Made by a program: the position numbers and the translations under genes. The notes beneath the pieces are model-generated. The model searched no databases. It was not told the DNA's origin and saw only the letters and a program-made list of their open reading frames with translations. Source: Phialophora verrucosa (taxonomy: Eukaryota > Ascomycota > Eurotiomycetes > Chaetothyriales > Herpotrichiellaceae). From it: 64,000 nt of DNA. The DNA lies in assembly GCA_002099365.1 (NCBI GenBank), contig MSED01000014.1, forward strand, positions 620,001 to 684,000, in the 5' to 3' direction. Positions 46,125 to 58,182 of the stretch are shown in pieces (positions within the stretch are counted from its first letter, which is position 1; every line of letters begins with the position of its first letter).

Positions 46125-47064
46125 GGTGATGGGATCCGGTCTGTCCTTGAATGTGAACATGATGCATTATCTTTGGGCTGGGAGTCTCTGCCTGTCACTT
46201 CCACTGTAAAAAGCACGTAGCTGGCATTGAATGATGAACATCCGAAATGAATTTTGATCGCGCCTTTTCTTCGACTGGGCGACCCAAGATCGATACAGTA
46301 AAATCCACTTGCCCCTCCCGTGCGAATCACCTTGAGCGTCCCGGCTCTTAGAACCACTCAGTCTCGTAATTCATTAGAACTCATCCCCCGAGCTGCTTCA
46401 CCGCGTGGAGCGCCAACAGAGAATCCAACATTGGTGACGTCCTTAACGTTATCCACAGGTGCGATTTAGCCCAGTAGTTCCCAGGTTTTGGGACCAGTCC
46501 TTTGTCGCTCCCGTAATCAGAATGAAACATTCAGAGGGTCTGCCTGAAATATGCCGCTAGAAATAAATACAGACACTTAGGGGAGGGGAAGGTATCCACG
46601 ATATCGAAGTCTCTACTCCGTAGACGTTGTAAGCGGCGGCAATGCGCTGTGGTGCCTCACCCGGCTTGCGGCGAGCCAGGAATATTATTCGATCTAATTA
46701 GGTATAGACCTCGATACAGAGCTCCAAGGCCGCGCTGTTGGTTGTAAATCATCCGCACGCTTCCCAGCCAGTCGGGGACGTGGATGCAGGTCGGGGAGGA
46801 AGCAGCTCACTTTCGCCATTGTCTGCCCTGCTTGAGATCAGCGGAATGCCATTGAGAACGAGTCTGTCTATGTAACCTAGTCCAGCCTTTTGCAGTTATC
46901 AAACCGCGAACTGTCTGTGCACCACAATCACGCCTTTCATATTTGTCCATACATGAGCGTTCCATGATTTCTTCTCGAGTCTAAGATCCGCTCAATTGTA
47001 CCCTTTCTTCCGACATTCCACCTTGATCGCCTTTCGACAAACAATTACTTCCTCCGCTTCCACA
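46125..47064. other. Intergenic region
   Basis: No gene recognised. An ACTCCGTA motif occurs near 46615. Confidence 0.5.
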
Positions 47065-48063
47065 ATGGCTCCCATCAAGTGCAACTTCGCGTCGGCACTT
47101 TACGATCGCATGGTCCCTCTTGCCGTGGGCGAAGTCCAGCCAGCGGGGCTTGACGTGAATTTTACCGACGTCCACCATCCGCGAGACATCTTCGACCGCA
47201 TGATAGCGAACAAGGAGTTCGACGCCTCCGAGCTTTCCAGTTCGGAATACATCACCCGTCACGTGGCAGGCGACCAATCCTTCGTCGCGCTGCCTGTGTT
47301 CCCGTCCCGAGTCTTCCGTCACAGCTTCATCGTCGTGAACAAGGACCGTATAAAGGAGCCCAAGGATCTCAACGGGAAGAGGATAGGTGTGCAGCTGTAC
47401 ACCATGACCGCCGCCGTCTGGATCAGAGGCCTGCTCCAACACGAATACGGCGTCGACTTGTCGTCCATCGAGTGGGTTGAAGGGAAGATGGAAGGCCCCG
47501 GCTCACACGGCAAACCCTCGGCTCTCAAGCCCCTGAAACCGATCAAAATCACGCAGAACACCGACCCCACGAAATCACTTTCTGATCTTCTCGAGTCGGG
47601 CGAGATCGACGCAACGCTTGGGGCTGATATCCCTGCCTGCCTGGGCAAAGCGGCCCACATTGATCGACTTTTCCCCGACTTCAAGGCCGTCGAGATGGAC
47701 TATTACAGGCGCACTGGGATCTTTCCGATCATGCACTTGGTGGCGATGCGGCGCGAGTATTACGAGCAGAACAGGTTCGCGGCATCGGCGTTGTTTCAGG
47801 GGCTGAATGATAGTAAAGAACTGGCGAGGAAAAGGATGGAGAGTACCGGTGCGTTGAGATACATGTTGCCTTGGCTGCCTCAGGAGCTTGACGAGATACG
47901 CGAGGTATTTGGGGAGGATTGCTGGCCGTATGGGGTCGAGGAAAATCGCAAGACTCTAGAGGCGCTGGTGCAGTATTTGTACGATCAGGCCATGATCGAG
48001 AGGATCGTGCCGATTGAGGAATTGTTTGCGCCGGTGAGAAAGATTAATTTCAGGATAGGGTGA
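47065..48063 (+). CDS. 4,5-dihydroxyphthalate decarboxylase-like protein
   Basis: Intronless, 332 aa from ATG 47065 (the frame is open upstream, but only from a TTG). The protein has the type-2 periplasmic-binding-protein fold seen in bacterial 4,5-dihydroxyphthalate decarboxylases (Pht5): an N-terminal strand, the DIFDRMIANKEFDASELSSS segment, PVFPSRVFRHSFI, DLNGKRIGVQLYTMTAAVWI with an RGLLQHEYGVD helix, then ESGEIDATLGADIP and FPIMHLVAMRREYYEQN. Bacterial relatives convert 4,5-dihydroxyphthalate to protocatechuate. Fungal members are not well characterised and could act on another aromatic acid or only bind one. It lies next to an MFS gene and an aromatic-type hydroxylase. No signal peptide; cytosolic. 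Confidence 0.83.
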   Translation: MAPIKCNFASALYDRMVPLAVGEVQPAGLDVNFTDVHHPRDIFDRMIANKEFDASELSSSEYITRHVAGDQSFVALPVFPSRVFRHSFIVVNKDRIKEPKDLNGKRIGVQLYTMTAAVWIRGLLQHEYGVDLSSIEWVEGKMEGPGSHGKPSALKPLKPIKITQNTDPTKSLSDLLESGEIDATLGADIPACLGKAAHIDRLFPDFKAVEMDYYRRTGIFPIMHLVAMRREYYEQNRFAASALFQGLNDSKELARKRMESTGALRYMLPWLPQELDEIREVFGEDCWPYGVEENRKTLEALVQYLYDQAMIERIVPIEELFAPVRKINFRIG

Positions 48064-48804
48064 GGGGGCAACAAACCGGAAGTGCGATTTGATAGAGACG
48101 CAGAGGAAGATCCATTTCCTCGCGCAGTCAGTAATTAGTTGGTTCACTTCATCATGGGAGCTGGCAAGGACTGCGTTCGAGTGCCCACAGGCTGTAGCTT
48201 GATATCCTATACGATGGAGTGTTGATACGCTCCCGCACTCTGCTACGGAGGAGTACTTTCTCTAACAGGGTCGTGTCTCCGAAGCTGACGAGCTTGCCCG
48301 ATGTCGAGTCTGTCCGACCCTGGAACATGGTTCAATCTTGCACTTCTCCGGATTCTGCACCCCGGACCACGTGCTTTATGGCCCATGATGCTCAACTCGC
48401 CCGCGGCAAGAGTGTCTGACAAGCCGGGGAAGTTGTGGACTTTCGCTCGACACCCTCACCATTCCTTGCTCCCCGCGACGACCGGGCGAACTCCGACGAC
48501 GCGGCGTCCCCGAGGGTATGGCTCGAGTTGACCGAGCCGTTATCCAGCCTACAAGGACTGGCTCATGATCTTCGATTCTCTAGCTCGCGTGTCCGTCTAG
48601 CGACGGGTTGTTATTAGAGCTCGACCACCCACATGTCCTGGCCGCAAGAGAATACCTTGATGAATGACACCAAGGACTCTCTTTGCCAGCGGCTCTTAAG
48701 CTCTCCGTGTCCGGCGCTTTGAAGGTCTTCCTCCACCTGGCCGTCGCCTTTGATTTACCTTTCAACAGCGGCGCTCGCGACTGTGTTTTATCGCGCTAGT
48801 CAGA
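48064..48804. other. Intergenic region
   Basis: No gene recognised between the decarboxylase-like gene and the MFS gene. Confidence 0.5.
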
Positions 48805-50652
48805 ATGGCCACAGGTGCTGTTGAGTTCGAGAAGGCTGGGTACGTCTCCTCGCATCTCGAGGACGGCGTCGACATCGAGATCAAGAACGCACAACCTCAG
48901 CTGAAGCTTGATGAGCACGGCCTTCCCCTTGTGCCGCAACCCAGCGACCACAAAGATGATCCTCTTGTACGTCTAAGTATACGTGCTCCTTAGTATCGAA
49001 GTTTGGTTTCTGACCCTGTGTTGTGACGAATCTAGAACTGGCCAAAATGGTACAAGTACTATGTCCTGGCACTGCTGTGTCTCCTCGCTTTCTGCGTGCA
49101 ATGTGGGTAATCCTTGGGATCTGCGGCCTGGAGAGGATTCTGACCACCGACAGTTGGTGCCGGCATGGTTCCTGCGGCATTCGGTGTCATCGCGAAGGAG
49201 TTTGGAGTTACGCACCAACAAGCTAGCTATTTGACGACATCCTATACTCTTCTTGGTGGTGTCACTCCGCTGCTGTTGACGCCCTACGTCAACTTGTACG
49301 GCCGGAGGCCAGCGTATCTGGTGAGAAGCGCTCCCAGTCCTCACATATCAACCGGTGTCTCTGACGGTCGTTGCAGATCTTCACCTTGATCGCCATTGGG
49401 GCGAACGTCGGCTCTGGGTATGCGTCTACCTATGCTCGAGAAATCGTTACTCGCTGCTTTGTTGGTATCGGCGCTAGTGTTGCACTGGCTATTGGAGGTG
49501 CCACTGCAAGTCTCCCATGTTTGCACAGCTCCTTTATTCCAGTGCTAACTTGGTCCAGATCTGTGATATGTTCTTCCAAGGCGAACGTGGAAAATACATA
49601 GGCTTCTATGCTCTAGCTATCACCAATGGGGTATGCGAACCGTTCACAACGAAGCCAGAAGTGCCTCGATTCACTGACCGAATCATTAGCCACACTTTGG
49701 TCCAATTGCGGGCGGTTATATCGCCTTGAACCTGGGATGGAGATGGATCTTCTTCGTACGATCTTTGAGCCTGTTAATCCATATCTTACGTCGAAAAGCT
49801 AACCCTTCCCAGATCAATGCCATAATCTTCGGCGGTGTTCTTGCGATCTTCATCGTCTCATTCCCAGAGACACTGTTCTCGCGGGAGGATTTCAGCAAAC
49901 TCGAAAACCAAACGTACTGGCACAAAATGGCATTCCGTGGAAAGGTCCTGGACCGCAAGCTGACCCTTTCGGACTTCGCCAACAACTTCAAGATGCTCCG
50001 ATATGTGGCGGTCACCCTTCCTTGCATCTACTACATGACGACCAACACTTACGGCTCGATCGTCTTCGTGCTGACTGCATCGTCGATCACTGAGCGTCTG
50101 TACGACTTCAACACCGCGCAGAATGGCCTTCTCCTCGGCATCCCTCTAACGCTCGGCTGCTTGATCGGAGAGGCATGCACGGGATGGATTTCCGACATCT
50201 TGATCAACCAATATGCTCGACGACATGACGGCTACAGAAAGCCCGAGGCTCGCCTGTACCTGTGTTTCCTTGGGCTGTTGCTGCCGGCTGGACTGATCAT
50301 CCATGGCGTCTGTGTGTCCAATGAAACACCGTGGATCGGCCTTGCTGTCGGCATGACGGTTGCCAGTGTCGGAGTGCAGGCCGGCACGACGCTGACGTAT
50401 GCCTACTGCACTGATTGCTATAAGCCCCAAGCTGCAGAGGTGTCGACTATCATCAACCTGTTCCGACAGATCTTTGCCTTCACCATTGGCTTCTACGCCT
50501 TACCCTTCGGTGAGGGTGCAGGATTCGATGCCGCTTGGGGGACTTTTGCGGCCATCAACGTTGTCACCTGGTCTTCGCTGCTCTTGCTGATCTGGAAGGG
50601 TGAAAAGATTCGGAAATGGCAAGGCACACCTAATTTGCACAAGGACTTGTGA
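48805..50652 (+). CDS. MFS transporter, DHA1-like
   Basis: Seven exons: 48805-48966, 49036-49102, 49154-49320, 49377-49505, 49559-49630, 49690-49755, 49813-50652 (500 aa). A cytoplasmic N-terminus ends DPLNWPKWYKYY before TM1. VPAAFGVIAKEFGVTHQQAS and YVNLYGRRPAYL form the TM2-3 loop motif, then IGASVALAIGGATICDMFF and ERGKYIGFYALAITNGPHFG, and the second half has IFGGVLAIFIVSFPETLF. Proton-driven carrier of the plasma membrane, substrate unknown; DHA1 members are often drug exporters but some take up aromatic or organic acids. Intron 4 seems to start with GC (49506). Exons 2, 5 and 6 are 66-72 nt. It sits between the decarboxylase-like and monooxygenase genes, all on the plus strand. Confidence 0.87.
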
Positions 50653-51907
50653 GATGAGATCGTCGTTGCGAGTTGCCAGTAGTATGAATGTCTCTCGCGG
50701 GACGCGTCGGCAGGGACAGATCGATTGGCACGGCGTCTCTTTGTCGTGAGAAAGCCTGGACGAGCCTAGGCAGTAAGTACAGCACTGCACTGCAGAGAGA
50801 GAAGAAGAAGTATTGAGTTACAGAGTCGGAGAAAGAACTATTTGGACTTTTTCTCAACAGAACCAGACCAGAATAATGGCGTACATTGGATGGGGGTACT
50901 TGGGATGTTATCTATTCTCAGCCTTCTCATATAATGCAACCAAATTCCAATCGCCGAACACGTCGTCCGCCATCTCACCTGATCATCGCGGCTTGCTACA
51001 GCGGTGGTGCTATAGGTGCGCTGATACTGTATTCGGGGGAGGACATCTGCCTGCCGACCTATCTATCTATATGTGTATTTGTCTGTATGTATGCATGCAT
51101 GTGACATGTCTCTTCCAACACGCCACTTAGTCCCTACATACTGTATGTATGGAGTTGCTTGCCGGCAATTACGATGCCAGACTTTTCAACGGGCGGCAGT
51201 CCGGCAATTCCTAATTAATTAGGATACGCTACCAACATGAACACCCACGCCAACGCGACCACAGTGGGCACGGTATTTCTTCCCATCATCAGAAGCAGAG
51301 ACATCGGCAATGCGGAACTCTGGCCTGAAGTGAGCAAGAATGTCGAACGAATGGCTCGCCAGCCTGCGACGGTTCGGAGTCTGATTCCCTGGGCCGGGGA
51401 ACAAGACGAAGTACTGAAAGCAGAGTTCTGTATCTCCCCGGCCCGATACCGCTGTGGGTTAGCATAAGGGGTGGAGAGTAACTCCGGCGACCTCCTCCGC
51501 ACATTGGTTATCGTTCCCAGACCTCCTCCTCGCGGTTGTTCTCCGCGTCGTACGGCACATTGGACTCGCTATGGCCGCCATCCCCGAAAGCACACTCACT
51601 GCATGGCGCGCGTCCTGTCGTCTGTCTTACAGGCGGCACGGCAGCTGATGGAGGTAGTTGCTAGTAAGTAGCTGTGGCGACACATCAACCAACTTGCGAC
51701 ATGCTCGCGCAACTCAGCCTCTCCCAAGCCCGCCAAGAAAGACTTATATCAACGCGAGATGTGCGCGCGCGGCTGATGAAAGCTTGACTCTTTATCAAAG
51801 GAGAAAAGTGATTAGAGCTGTTGGGATACGTGTCTCCGTGAGGGCTCTTTAGTGAACATACCCTCTACCTCTCTTTGCACGTCATTCATTTGGCCAGTCC
51901 GTCAATC
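50653..51907. other. Intergenic region with a 16-bp palindrome
   Basis: No gene. TCCTAATTAATTAGGA at 51209-51224 is a perfect palindrome, and a TATC/TGTA-rich simple stretch lies around 51058-51105. Confidence 0.5.
51209..51224. repeat. 16-bp perfect palindrome
   Basis: TCCTAATTAATTAGGA equals its reverse complement. It is about 690 bp upstream of the monooxygenase gene; possible dimeric protein site, unproven. Confidence 0.85.
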
Positions 51908-53705
51908 ATGCCTTCAGCAATTCCACCTAAAGACACCGCTACAGCTGCAGATATCGCCGCAGATGCCGCCACTGCTACAGCTCCGGCCAACCCAACATCC
52001 TTCAAAATCGCCATCATCGGCGGCGGGATAGGCGGCCTCACCACGGCATTGAGCATTGCGGCCCAGAATCGAGACGTCCAGCACATCACCGTCTACGAAC
52101 AGGCTCCCGCGTACAAGGAGATTGGTGCCGGCATCGGCATCGGCGTCAACGCCGCGCGTATCCTCAGGAGACTCGGCGTTTACGACGCCGCGAACGCCAT
52201 CTCCGGGGAACGCAATGGCGTGCATCGGAGCTGTCGACGCTATGATACTGGTGAGGAAATCGTCGCCGTCGGGTCAATGGACGAGGACGGGCCCGAGGGT
52301 GTCAGACAACTGAGCGTGCATCGCGCCGAGATCCTCGACGTGCTGTACCAAGAGTTGAGACGGAACTATGCCAATCGGGTGACGCTGAAGACGGACATGA
52401 AGGCCGTTAAAGTTGAGGTATGTTCCCCACGCTCAAGATCTTCTGCATCAGAGGTATATCTTGTTTTTTCTTTGGCTTACATTACCTCTTCCAGGACCAC
52501 GGCGACGAAGTCACAATTCACTTCACCCGCGAGGCGAGCGCCGCCACCAATACCGACGCGGTGACCGCCACAGCCACAGCCACAGCCAACCTAGTAATCG
52601 CATGCGACGGCATCCACAGCACCATCCGCAGCCAGTTCGCCCCAGACCAGCCACGCTACAGCGGCCGCATAGCGTACCGCGGTCTCGTCCCCCTCTCGGC
52701 CGCGCTGCGCGACAGCTGGCCCTACCCAAGCTACGCGGTCAGCTGGCTCGGGCGCGACAAGCACTTCCTCGTATTCCCCATCTCGCGCAACCGCACGCTC
52801 AACGTGGTCGCCTTCGTCACCAAGCCCGAGCTGGACGATGATCTGCGCGAGAGCTGGACCAGCCTCGGCACCCGCGACGAGCTCGAGCGCGAGTTCCAAG
52901 GCTGGGAACCCACCGTGGCCCGCGTCATTCGCGACATGGACCCCCGGCCGGCGAAATGGCGCATCAACGACCGCGACTTGCTGGAGCGGTGGACTTACTT
53001 CGACGGCAAGGTCGTGCTGGCCGGTGATGCCGCGCACGCGATGCTCCCACATCAGGGTCAGTTAATAATCACCTCTCTCCTCCCTCCTCCCTCCTACCCC
53101 GGATAACATGATTGAATCCCGCAACATTTGCGGTTTTACTGACCGTTGCGATTCTTTTGGTCTCAGGCTCCGGCGCCGGCCACGCCATAGAAGACGCATA
53201 CATCCTCGGCTTGGTCGTGAGGGATTATTTTGCAGCTTCTGCTGCTCCGGCGCCTACGACGGCGAACCCCCTAAAGTCATACACGGCATTATATCAAGCC
53301 GTACGACGCCCGCGGGCCCAAAAAGCCCAAATAACCAGCCGCGAGGCCGGCGACGTGTACGAGATGCAGGGCCGCGAGTTTGCGGGCATCGACACGTACG
53401 AGGAGTGTCTGCCCATTGTGCGCGAGAAGCTCAAGTCTCGCATGAAGTGGGTTTGGGGCCACGATTTGGAGGCTGATTACGTTGAGGCGAGGAGGGTAGC
53501 GGGCTTGGAGGTGTCGTCGACTAAGGCGGTGAAGGAGGAGAAGGTGGAGGAGGTGAAGATGGATGAAGTAAACAAGGTGGGTGGTGGTGGTGGTGCTGGG
53601 GATGAGGTTGCGGGCCGCCATTTCTTGATGAATGGGAAGATGAAGAATGGCGAGGTCAAACATGACCACGGGCAGGGAATTAGTGTGATGGAGGTGGAGG
53701 CGTAG
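51908..53705 (+). CDS. FAD-dependent monooxygenase, salicylate hydroxylase-like
   Basis: Three exons: 51908-52417, 52495-53056, 53167-53705 (536 aa). A group A flavin hydroxylase: NAD(P)H-dependent ring hydroxylation, often of aromatic acids. The FAD motif GxGxxG is in KIAIIGGGIGGLTTALSIA. Next are YEQAPAYKEIGAGIGIGVNA and VIACDGIHSTIRSQF (DG motif), with VLAGDAAHAMLPHQGSGAGH (GD motif) restored across intron 2. An Ala-Thr dipeptide run (VTATATATAN) sits in a loop just before the DG motif. The C-terminal tail of about 65 residues is Lys/Glu/Gly-rich and not part of the fold. Substrate is unknown. Neighbouring decarboxylase-like, aldolase and SDR genes suggest an aromatic acid pathway. Confidence 0.9.
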
Positions 53706-54221
53706 CGTGGTCGACGACTTGTGTGAATGCCCTGGCGTAGGGGGATTGAGAGATGGGAGACCACTGATATTACTGCGCGTGTTCGGTCAGAGTTGATATT
53801 GACATTTAGGATAGTATAGGAACCATTGAACAGGATAAGAGAACACAGGATAGTGAAGATACAGGTCTGAAGGGGTATGGTATGGTAGAGTAGCATAGAC
53901 ATGATGTCGATGTAAAAATAACCCGCGTTCGACTGTCTTCGTTGCTGCCACATGGCCATTGCCATTGCCAGATATACTACGTTCTGTACCGCATATAAGT
54001 ACACATACAAAGACTACATACGGCTACTACATACGCATAAATTACTGCACATGATACCAAGTAACTACAAGCCTGAAATCGTTACTCGGAGACACGTACC
54101 ACATACCGCGGCATGTGATGGGATGGGATGGACTGGATGACTATTCCGAATGTGCATCCAACTCGAGTCTCGAACGTGCCCCCCTTGTTTCTTCCTTCCG
54201 CTCGACGATCGACATATCAGA
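53706..54221. other. Intergenic region
   Basis: 3' flank of the monooxygenase gene; AT-rich with no gene. Confidence 0.5.
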
Positions 54222-55139
54222 ATGGACGTTCCTACCCCAATAGTACACCACTATAGCAAGTCATATCCTCCAACAGCGGGGTCAAGTCCTCGACTCGTAC
54301 GGCCACATCAGTGTGCGGCATCGACCTGGGGCGGCGATATTTCTTATGGTGCGAGACGTGCCCGCAACGAGGGTGTCTTCGCCAAGTGATGTTGTCGAGC
54401 ACTGAGTCGGGGAGGCCGAGCCGGTAGATCCAAACGCTCCCGAAGGGATACACGGAAAGATTCATCCATTCAGACGTGTATATGAGGTTTGGGCCGGTCA
54501 ACAGCGTGTGCCATAGTCATGCGATGGAGGTGGTGCCTTGGGCGTTACCAAGGGATAAGCACCTTCTAGATTAACCCCCCCCCCATGTGGATACGAGTAG
54601 GTTTCTAGGCAGGTCAGTCAGGCCAATTGCATGCTGGTGATCTCGGTCAAGGCGTATTCCTATCATACGGACAACCCACGCAGATATTCGCAGGGACGAA
54701 AACGCCTGTCTTTGAGCCTCGGCCGCATTTCAGGCCTAGGGACATCAGGGCCTTGCTCATCCGGTCGAAGCATCTTGCTGCAGTGTTGGCAGCCCTCTTC
54801 GGTGATTCCGCCGATTCGAGCCCTGACAGCCAACCTGCACGTAGCCTTGTCCTGATGCGCGGTAATGGAATGACAGTACCGGCGGCATGTAGCGAGAACT
54901 ATGTGTTCCGCGCTATCTACGGCGCGCAACAATGCGGTTGTTCTGACACCGGGGGTCATGCTGAAGTACTGTGTGAAGCTGAGGGAAGGTGGGGAGTACG
55001 ACGACGACGACGAGGTTTGACATTTCGACAAGGCGATGTCGTGGACTGTACGAGCATCAACACGAAGCAAGTGCTCAGACCATGGATTGCATTGAGCAAG
55101 GAGGATCAAACAAATCCATTGTACGTAAATCTTGCGTAA
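54222..55139 (+). pseudogene. Broken class II aldolase/adducin-family gene
   Basis: Similarity to the class II aldolase fold runs through this stretch but in three frames. Block 1 (about 54286-54445) reads VLDSYGHISVR, FLMVRDVPATRVSSPSDVVE, an in-frame TGA at 54403-54405, then VGEAEPVDPNAPEG. Near 54444-54450 the frame shifts by one base to block 2 (YTERFIHSDVYMRFGPVNSV with HSHAMEVVPW, the HxH metal site). Block 3 (54627-55139) has RDIRALLIRSKHLAAVLAAL, LVLMRGNGMTV and NPLYVN. A lost intron could explain the last frame change, not the first. The conserved metal-site RGHGM reads RGNGM, losing a ligand histidine. A related intact gene lies 3 kb away at 58183-59067 in opposite orientation. Sequencing error is possible for single sites but not for all lesions together. 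Confidence 0.8.
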
Positions 55140-55170
55140 GCCTGAATCAGAAGGTTATCATCAGTGGGAA

Positions 55171-57833
55171 TCATGGAGATAAAATAAAACGGAGGATGTA
55201 GAGGTATACCGGATTGTCGCCCCAGTCGTCCATAAGCCCGGTCCAGCCCGTGCTGTCCATGAGCATGCTCTCGATGTTTGAGAACTCGTCCTCGAAGCCT
55301 GTCCAATGTGATACTTCGCTCAGCGTCTGACTGGGATATAAACCCTGTCCAGCGCTTGAATGCAGTGAGGCCTGCTGATTCTGTGCTTGTGCTGGAAAAG
55401 CATTCGATGTCGCCAACAATGGCGTCGGAGCTGTAGAGGAAGTGGGTGGTGGATTGGAGGTCCGCATTGGTGCACGATGAGCTTCTCGGGCAGCCAGGTT
55501 GTCTTTCGACGTTGCGAGCGTGTTCAATCTCGCCTGCAACTGTTGAATTGATTGCACGTATCGCGAGGCGAGTGGATGCATCTGGCCGCCAACTCGGGAG
55601 AGCAGATCGAGGCCTTGACGGATGGTCTGATCGACGTCTAGGTTTGGAGGTAACGCGATGTCAATTTTCGAGCGGGGCTCAACTGTCTGGTAGACTAGGA
55701 GGACGCCGAGAGCGGCGAAAACGTCTATGTATGTTCAGTAAGGGCTCTGACATGGAACATCGAGGCTGGGCTTACAATGTGAATTGTGCCAGAATGATGA
55801 CAGCTTATTCTGGTGATGCAAGGTTCTCACCTGGTTGATCGAGTCGTATGCTGCTGTAATACAGCGCTTGACGCAGGTGCGCATTATTTCTTGTTGGAAG
55901 GCGTCTGTCACCCGATGCGTGATGTACAGAAGCAGAGTCTGGCGGTGGATGAGATGTCGCGCGTGGAGGAATCTAATGCGGGTCAGCAAGCCTGGCAGCA
56001 GCACCATGAGACTGACTGTTGGCATTTACCTCATCATCAGAACATTTCGCTGTCTCTCGAAATGCCACCCCAGGGCCTCCGCTTCTGGTTTTAAATGACC
56101 GGGTAGATTGTCTTGCCAGGCAACCAGTTCTCCATCAAGTTGAATTGATAACGACAGCAACCGTGGAGGATCGATAACCGCTCTGGCCTTCTGTCTATTC
56201 TCGCTTGAACCGTCGCCGCCGTAGAGGGTTCCGAGGATTTTTTCCATTAACCGACATTGTGGAATGACCTGGTTGAAGTATTCCAATTTGGAAGGGACGC
56301 CTGAAGGCTGAACGGCGTGGTGGCTGCTGGACAGAAACTCGTCGTCCACCGCCAGTGGCATGTCAACCTCCACTCCTGGCCCATCAGGCATCGTAGGTCG
56401 TCCAACCTTCATGCCTAGGACTCTGTCGATAACAAAGCAACCCCACCACACACGCTTCCGCACTTCTTGCTCTATCCTGTCGGTTGTAACTCTGGTTGGG
56501 TCAAGGTGTAGCCCTAGACCTTGCGCCGTCCGTATGGCAAGACCGACAACTGTCCAGCAATTGTTGAGTTCAAGAGACCCATGTAGGTATTGGCCCATCA
56601 GCAGTAGCGCTTGAACAAGCTCGATCGTGCCCATTTGCAGGAGACCTGAGAAAATCAGGCACTTGGATCTTTTGAAATACCGCGTTCGATCAGCAGCAGA
56701 CCGTCCAGTGACGTTGGCGTGGTCGCTTCCAAATGCAAAGACCAAATTGACGAGGCCGAACCATGCCAGCGTCTGCTGTGTTGCCTCCTCGCCACCAACA
56801 TCTTGACTGAGCCATAAGCTCCGGTAGCGCTGTCGAAAAGTTCCTTCGTGGAGGTAGGGGTTGAGCGGATGCCGATATTTGAAGTACGCATCGACCAGGC
56901 GATCGGCCACGAATCTAGATGGCAGTCCAAAAGGATCATCGCAGTCGCCGCTCAATAGCTCAAACACAGGCGCTGACGGGGACGATGCTGCGAGGGAAGC
57001 ATTGCGATCTCCTGGACCTGGTACCCTGGCTTGCGTGGCGGAGGGATGGTCTTGTCTTCCCTCATGTGGAGAGCCAACATTGGCTACAAAATTGAAGGTC
57101 GAGGACTCGCCAAAGTACTCGGTGGGCGTGCCTTTGGTAGCATCACTTAAGTCTGTTGTCCGATCAGACCCTGCCGTGGGGGGTTCCCTGAGGCGCCGCG
57201 AGGCTTGAGGTTGATCGAGGGAGGGTTGCTGGAATTGTGAAGACAGATAACTGGTTGTGGCGCCGTGTGTGCTGCTACCATCGACCAGATGCACAATGGA
57301 ACTACCAGTGCCTCCAGTTGACGTAGATTCGCTGGGTCTTCGTGAGTTGCCAGCATAGCGGGAAGGTGCACTTCCACTCACTGGTTCTGGGTGTTTGACC
57401 TTCGTGCCTCCTCAAGTTGCCGTTCAAGCATTTCATTTTGCATTTTGAGCTCGTCGACATATCTTTGTGATTTCACGTCTCAGAATCAAGCTCCCAAAGA
57501 TACTCTCCGTTAGGTTGTACCTGGCCGGTACAGGAACGGACCCCGGCAAAGCGGATACAGGGTGCGTACTCTTGCGTTACACTCACTCTCGGTCTCTGAG
57601 GTGAGTAGACACATTCTTGTCGCCGGTCTCTGCACTGCCCACACGACGGACGCTCGCCATCGCATCTATTCTTCTTGAGTCTATGGCAGTCAGCCCTGTA
57701 GGATCGCACAGTGGAGTCCGTGGTCCCACCTGCACAGATCGCATGCATATGTAATTCGGCGCCTCTTGGGTGCCTGCTTCGAGCTTCCTGGATCGTTGGC
57801 GGCCGGAGAAACAGTACCTGGCTCAGATGTCAT
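55171..57833 (-). CDS. Zn2Cys6 transcription factor with fungal-specific regulatory domain
   Basis: Six exons on the minus strand: 57730-57833, 57570-57680, 57382-57462, 56030-57301, 55776-55972, 55171-55724 (772 aa). The N-terminal binuclear cluster is C31-x2-C34-x6-C41-x6-C48-x2-C51-x6-C58 after a basic KRRR patch. It is interrupted by intron 1 between CDLCR and LKKNRC. A short coiled coil follows (YVDELKMQNEMLERQLEEAR), the usual dimerisation element. The fungal_trans domain lies at about residues 230-480, with VDAYFKYRHPLNPYLHEGTF and VWWGCFVIDRVLGMKVGRP. The C-terminal 190 residues include a low-complexity, Gln/Ser-rich and acidic stretch (possible activation region). It ends 31 bp from the broken aldolase gene and may control neighbouring genes. 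Confidence 0.9.
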
Positions 57834-58182
57834 GCTGCATCAGGTGTTCTACGGGAGAAGATAATTCTCACAGCTCCCCAGCAGGAGGCGCGGAGTTGTT
57901 ATGAGGACTGAGGGGAAGACGCCGGATTTTCGGCTGCTGATGCCGGAAAGTGGGAACGCATCCGGACAAGGTGTCATGCGCCACGGGATCTCGCGTTGAG
58001 ACATCGTTGAGGTCAGCAATGACTGACGCGAGGCATATCGGAGCCGGAAATCAAGAGTGATGATGATGTGGATGGTATAGTGGCCAAGGCAACTTGATTC
58101 CACGGTATTGCCAATTCATTTTAGATTGCGGTCTGCGGATCCATCGACCCCTCCACTTGGTCGAATTGTTGTAACTAGGACC
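57834..58182. promoter_or_regulatory. Upstream region of the Zn2Cys6 gene
   Basis: The 349 bp between the regulator's start and the 3' end of the aldolase gene (both on the minus strand). No site assigned. Confidence 0.4.

Noticed and set aside
54627..55139. Reading this as an intact small gene
   Set aside because: Similarity to class II aldolases continues upstream in other frames with a stop and a shift, so it is the tail of a broken gene.
55810..55830. Possible 21-nt intron (GTGAGA...CAG) in the Zn2Cys6 gene
   Set aside because: Too short for a spliceosomal intron and in frame without stops; treated as coding (VRTLHHQ).
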